Positions 60,823-64,000 of a DNA stretch of 64,000 nucleotides are shown in pieces. The stretch comes from Candidatus Endobugula sertula (GTDB lineage: Bacteria; Pseudomonadota; Gammaproteobacteria; Pseudomonadales; Cellvibrionaceae), in assembly GCA_001723645.1 (NCBI GenBank), contig MDLC01000012.1, positions 1 to 64,000 on the forward strand. Reading direction: 5' to 3'. The position numbers and the translations under genes are program-made. Under the pieces are notes generated by a model that was not told the DNA's origin, ran no database searches, and was given only the letters and a program-made list of their open reading frames with translations. Every line of letters starts with the position of its first letter. Positions within the stretch are counted from its first letter, which is position 1.

Positions 60823-61566
60823 ATGTATTTTCAGTGTTTTACTCTAATATTGTTGATGAGTTTGTCCTCCCAGATACTGGCAGATAAGCACTCGAAGATG
60901 GAGCTGGCGACATTGTTGGTACGTGGAGAAGCACAGTTGACGGTGCCTCCAGATCAAGTGTCAGTCGTATTGGGTGTGACGACAGAGTCAACGAGTACCA
61001 AGAAGGCCATGGCGGATAATGCCAAAAACATGCATGCGATAATCAATGGACTGAAAATATTAGGACTGAAAGATGGGGAGTTGCACACGCAACACTTTAG
61101 AGTCGAACCTATCTGGTCTCGACGGCCTAATAATGCGGGTAATCAGTGGCGACCTCACATTGTTGCTTATCGCATTCATAATAATTTACAAATCACTACT
61201 CAGAACATTGATTGGGTGGGGGATATTATTGAAGTGGCGACTACCTCAGGAGCCAATCAGGTGAATTCTATACGGTTTAGCTTATCCAACCCTAGGGAAT
61301 ACCGGGAACGAGCCATTATATTGGCTATGCAAAATGCCAAAGCAGACGCTACCACCTTGGCTGAGGCGAGTGGTAATCGCATCCGGCGTACTTTGTCCTT
61401 ACAACTGGATAATGCCGCTGCCGCCATTGTCCATGCGGATGTGGCTCAGGCTAAACATCGGTCGCGTTTAGAGTCTTTTGCTCCAGCTGATATGGCACCT
61501 CCCATTAACCCGGGTGATATTACCGTTAGTGCATCGGTCTCAGTGACCTATGAATTGTCTGAGTAG
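60823..61566 (+). CDS. SIMPL-domain (DUF541) periplasmic protein
   Basis: 247 residues with a signal peptide (about 1-20, FTLILLMSLSSQILA). VRGEAQLTVPPDQVSVVLGVTTESTSTKKAM and the closing ITVSASVSVTYEL are the typical ends of SIMPL domains; a central A-x-x-x-A-x-A-L-A-E helix is also present. Family members are oligomeric periplasmic or surface proteins linked to stress. Starts 66 bases after the broken DUF4197 gene and precedes radA by 21 bases. Confidence 0.88.
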   Translation: MYFQCFTLILLMSLSSQILADKHSKMELATLLVRGEAQLTVPPDQVSVVLGVTTESTSTKKAMADNAKNMHAIINGLKILGLKDGELHTQHFRVEPIWSRRPNNAGNQWRPHIVAYRIHNNLQITTQNIDWVGDIIEVATTSGANQVNSIRFSLSNPREYRERAIILAMQNAKADATTLAEASGNRIRRTLSLQLDNAAAAIVHADVAQAKHRSRLESFAPADMAPPINPGDITVSASVSVTYELSE

Positions 61567-61587
61567 AAATAAGGTAATAAGCAACTG

Positions 61588-62973
61588 ATGGTGATAACCA
61601 AGGCTAAAACAGCGTATGTTTGTAATGAATGTGGTGACGATTTTGCCAAATGGCAGGGGCAGTGTACCAGTTGCCATGCATGGAATAGCTTGAGCGAAGT
61701 GCGTTTGGGGCGGTCTGCTAAGGTCGCGACACCCCGTCAGGGGTATGCGGGTACTGCGGATAACCGGATTAAGTCTTTGGCAGAGATTGATTTGGAAGAT
61801 ACGCCTCGTATTACTACAGGTGCTCAGGAGTTTGATCGTGTTCTCGGTGGTGGTTTGGTATCGGGTTCAGTAGTATTGATAGGAGGGCATCCTGGTGCGG
61901 GGAAATCGACCTTGCTGTTGCAAGTACTGTGTTATTTAGCAGAAACCCATTCAACTCTCTATGTCACTGGGGAGGAGTCCTTACAGCAGGTGGCATTACG
62001 GGCACAGCGTTTGGGCCTGACCACCCATAAACTGCAAATGTTGTCAGAAACAGATGTAGAAAGGCTGTGTGATACCGCTGATGGGGTTAAACCTAAAATC
62101 ATGGTGATAGATTCTATTCAGGTGATGCATATGTCTGAGGTACAATCGGCTCCGGGCAGTGTATCGCAGGTCAGGGAAAGTGCCGCTTTTTTAACGCGCT
62201 TTGCTAAACAGTCAGGTACCGTATTAATTTTGGTAGGACACGTAACCAAAGATGGTAGTTTGGCTGGCCCTAAAGTGTTGGAACATATGATAGATTGCTC
62301 GATTTTTCTTGAAGGAGAAAATGATTCGCGCTACCGGACCTTGCGGGGAAATAAAAACCGTTTTGGTGCGGTCAATGAGCTAGGTGTGTTTGCCATGACG
62401 GAGCAGGGTTTGAAAGAGGTGACTAATCCTTCGGCGATTTTCTTGCAGCGTGCGGAGGAAATATCATCGGGTACGGTGGTGATGGTGATTTGGGAAGGGA
62501 CGCGCCCATTACTCATAGAAATTCAGGCTTTAGTAGATGATAGTCACGCAGGTAATCCTAGACGAGTTGCGGTAGGTTTGGATCAAAACCGATTGAGTAT
62601 GTTACTGGCAGTCTTACATCGCCATGGAGGCTTAATGGTTGGTGATCAAGATGTGTTTGTTAACGTGGTCAGTGGGATGAAAATTATAGAAACCAGTGCA
62701 GACCTCGCTTTGTTAATGGCGGTAGTTTCCAGTTTTCGGGATCGTGTGTTATCGCCTGAACTGGTAGTATTTGGTGAAGTCGGCTTATCTGGAGAAATTC
62801 GTCCAGTTCCCAGCGGTCAGGAGCGTTTGCGTGAAGCGGCAAAACATGGTTTTAAAAAAGCCATTGTGCCTGTTGCTAATGTACCTAGGCAGTTGATTCA
62901 GGGGTTGGAGGTGGTGGCCGTTAAAAATTTATCTGAGGCTTTGGTAGCGATAGAGTCATGTAGAGCTGATTAG
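61588..62973 (+). CDS. radA: DNA repair protein RadA (Sms)
   Basis: 461 residues. N-terminal zinc finger CNECGDDFAKWQGQCTSCHAW (C-x2-C...C-x2-C), RecA-like domain with Walker A IGGHPGAGKSTLLLQ and MVIDSIQVM, the RadA-specific KNRFG motif (GNKNRFGAVNELG), and a C-terminal Lon-like domain (GLDQNRLSMLLAVLHRHGG). Helps branch migration in recombination. Intact. Stop is TAG, which shows UAG still terminates genes here. Confidence 0.96.
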   Translation: MVITKAKTAYVCNECGDDFAKWQGQCTSCHAWNSLSEVRLGRSAKVATPRQGYAGTADNRIKSLAEIDLEDTPRITTGAQEFDRVLGGGLVSGSVVLIGGHPGAGKSTLLLQVLCYLAETHSTLYVTGEESLQQVALRAQRLGLTTHKLQMLSETDVERLCDTADGVKPKIMVIDSIQVMHMSEVQSAPGSVSQVRESAAFLTRFAKQSGTVLILVGHVTKDGSLAGPKVLEHMIDCSIFLEGENDSRYRTLRGNKNRFGAVNELGVFAMTEQGLKEVTNPSAIFLQRAEEISSGTVVMVIWEGTRPLLIEIQALVDDSHAGNPRRVAVGLDQNRLSMLLAVLHRHGGLMVGDQDVFVNVVSGMKIIETSADLALLMAVVSSFRDRVLSPELVVFGEVGLSGEIRPVPSGQERLREAAKHGFKKAIVPVANVPRQLIQGLEVVAVKNLSEALVAIESCRAD

Positions 62974-63109
62974 CCGGTATTTTGCTATACCTAAACCGAT
63001 GATGATAGATACGATACTCAATATCTTATGGCGGCGGTTACCCAAAGGGTATTGTCATGTATTGTTTTAATAATAGATTCTTTTCATTATTCTCAATGGG
63101 AGACCCAAC

Positions 63110-63589
63110 ATGCTTAAAATAGGTGACCAGCTACCTGAGATTACTTTTCAATTACTGAATGATGAGGGGGGGACTACACCGACAACCCACGATTTGTTTG
63201 CCAATAGAAAGGTCGTTTTATTTGCCGTGCCTGGTGCTTTCACACCTACCTGCTCTAATGCGCATCTACCAGGGTTTGTGGCTAACTCAGCGGAAATTAA
63301 ATCCAAAGGAGTTGACTCGATTATTTGTTTATCAGTGAATGATTCCTTTGTCATGAAAGCTTGGGGAGAGGCCAACAATGTAGGTGACATTGTCATGCTT
63401 GCGGATGGAGCGGCGGCTTTTACCAAAGCTATTGGTTTGGATATGGAGACCGGGGATTTTGGTGGTACTCGGTCGAAGCGCTATTCCATGCTGGTGGATA
63501 ATGGCGTAGTTATACACCTTAATGTCGAGCCGCCACAAGGGGGGCTTGATGTTAGTTCAGCCGAAGTGATGTTGACGCAAATAAGGTAA
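63110..63589 (+). CDS. Peroxiredoxin (Prx5/AhpE-like, redoxin family)
   Basis: 159 residues. Peroxidatic Cys C48 in FAVPGAFTPTCSNAHLPGF, followed by VDSIICLSVNDSFVMKAWGE and GDFGGTRSKRYSMLVDNGVV, the Prx5 order. A second Cys (IICLS) is present. Detoxifies peroxides using glutathione or glutaredoxin. Intact, preceded by TGGGAGA. Confidence 0.93.
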   Translation: MLKIGDQLPEITFQLLNDEGGTTPTTHDLFANRKVVLFAVPGAFTPTCSNAHLPGFVANSAEIKSKGVDSIICLSVNDSFVMKAWGEANNVGDIVMLADGAAAFTKAIGLDMETGDFGGTRSKRYSMLVDNGVVIHLNVEPPQGGLDVSSAEVMLTQIR

Positions 63590-63616
63590 TCATTCTTTAT
63601 ACATAAGGGGGTTCCA

Positions 63617-64000
63617 GTGGATAACGTGAAAAATGCAGTGGGTAGTTGTTTGTGTCAGTCAGTTAAAGTAAAAGTCGAAGAAATGAGCTTGCAAGTGGGC
63701 GCCTGTCATTGCAGTATGTGTCGCAAGTGGTCGGGGGCTCCCGCTTTATCCGTTGATTGTTATAGCCATGTTACATTTGAAGGAGAAAGCCATATTTCTG
63801 TTTTTAATTCTTCCGAGTGGGCCGAGCGTGGTTTCTGCTCCCAATGTGGAACACACCTATTTTATCGGCTTAAAGCAAAGAACCAATATATTATGTCGGT
63901 TGGGCTTTTTGGTAGTCATCCATCCTTTGAATTTGACCACCAAATATTTATAGACGATAAACCTTCCTATTACCGTTTTGCAAATGCAACAAAAAATATG
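63617..64000 (+). CDS. GFA/CENP-V-family protein, partial at the right edge
   Basis: GTG at 63617 with AAGGGGG upstream opens 128 codons that run off the window. Zinc-binding cysteines appear as GSCLCQSV, ACHCSMCRKWSGAP and RGFCSQCGTHLFYR, the C-x-C...C-H-C-x-x-C...C-x-x-C-G pattern of glutathione-dependent formaldehyde-activating (GFA) proteins. The middle and nearly all of the protein are seen; only the end is missing. Substrate unknown. Confidence 0.88.
   Translation, partial: MDNVKNAVGSCLCQSVKVKVEEMSLQVGACHCSMCRKWSGAPALSVDCYSHVTFEGESHISVFNSSEWAERGFCSQCGTHLFYRLKAKNQYIMSVGLFGSHPSFEFDHQIFIDDKPSYYRFANATKNM

Noticed and set aside
1-64000. Genome-wide reassignment of UAG to an amino acid
   Set aside because: UAG terminates several normal genes here (gpW at 3957, the TPR gene at 41851, SIMPL at 61566, radA at 62973), and the three in-frame UAGs fall at different amino-acid positions.
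1-64000. tRNA or rRNA genes
   Set aside because: No cloverleaf-like or rRNA-like segments were recognised in intergenic regions by eye; a covariance-model scan would be decisive.

Overview
The window is a stretch of a gammaproteobacterial chromosome carrying most of a Mu-like (transposable) prophage. The host side suggests a motile, respiring, free-living or formerly free-living marine-type gammaproteobacterium. It has rnt next to motY as in Vibrio, a cbb3 oxidase cluster, a FixL/FixJ oxygen-sensing pair, an FNR-type regulator, argG, radA, prc and murI. I cannot name the species from the sequence.

Positions 1 to about 24729 are the prophage; its other end lies left of the window. It has an unusual layout. 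A P2-type contractile tail module (V, W, J, I, fibre, then a tail-sheath start cut by the window edge) runs leftward from 4870. A Mu-type head and packaging module (protease/scaffold, capsid, holin-like, terminase small and large, portal, gp30-like, gpG-like) runs rightward from 4995 to 13786. A small regulatory switch sits at 13.8-14.7 kb. A long leftward early operon (23.0 to 14.7 kb) then encodes a Ner-like protein, MuA, a stand-alone MuA-type barrel protein, MuB, Gam, an M15 endolysin, GemA and a second replication set: RecA-fold ATPase, O-like C-terminal protein and lambda P-like helicase loader. A LexA-type repressor and a membrane protein read rightward at the prophage end. The transposase is split by an in-frame UAG, so the phage is probably defective for transposition. 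The prophage sits inside an Rhs/YD-repeat gene, whose N-terminal part is left at 24723-25646.

From 25.6 to 35.7 kb come an IS3-like scrap, acetolactate synthase, exonuclease III, the tail-specific protease, a frameshifted amino-acid permease, a CPA2 antiporter and two small genes. From 35.7 to 40.0 kb is an oxygen/redox regulation block: FixJ, a FixL with the haem-ligand histidine, a receiver-only protein whose phospho-acceptor is Glu, and an FNR/FixK-like regulator with an Fe-S cysteine set. From 40.1 to 46.0 kb are rmuC, a TPR gene, murI, rnt, motY and argG. From 46.3 to 55.3 kb is the complete ccoNOQP-GHIS cluster, preceded by a near-consensus FNR box. This fits the sensing block upstream, but ccoN itself has a UAG in place of a conserved Trp codon.

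From 55.4 to 64 kb are an unrecognised repeat-bearing protein, a small membrane protein, a chromosomal pair of primosome-like genes (a lambda P-like loader closely related to the prophage copy, and a protein with four tandem DnaT-type domains), a broken DUF4197 gene, a SIMPL protein, radA, a peroxiredoxin and the start of a GFA-family gene.

Three independent genes (MuA, ccoN, DUF4197) carry an in-frame UAG, and two genes carry frameshifts. Either this genome is decaying, or some UAG codons are read through, or these are sequence errors; telling these apart is the most useful follow-up.
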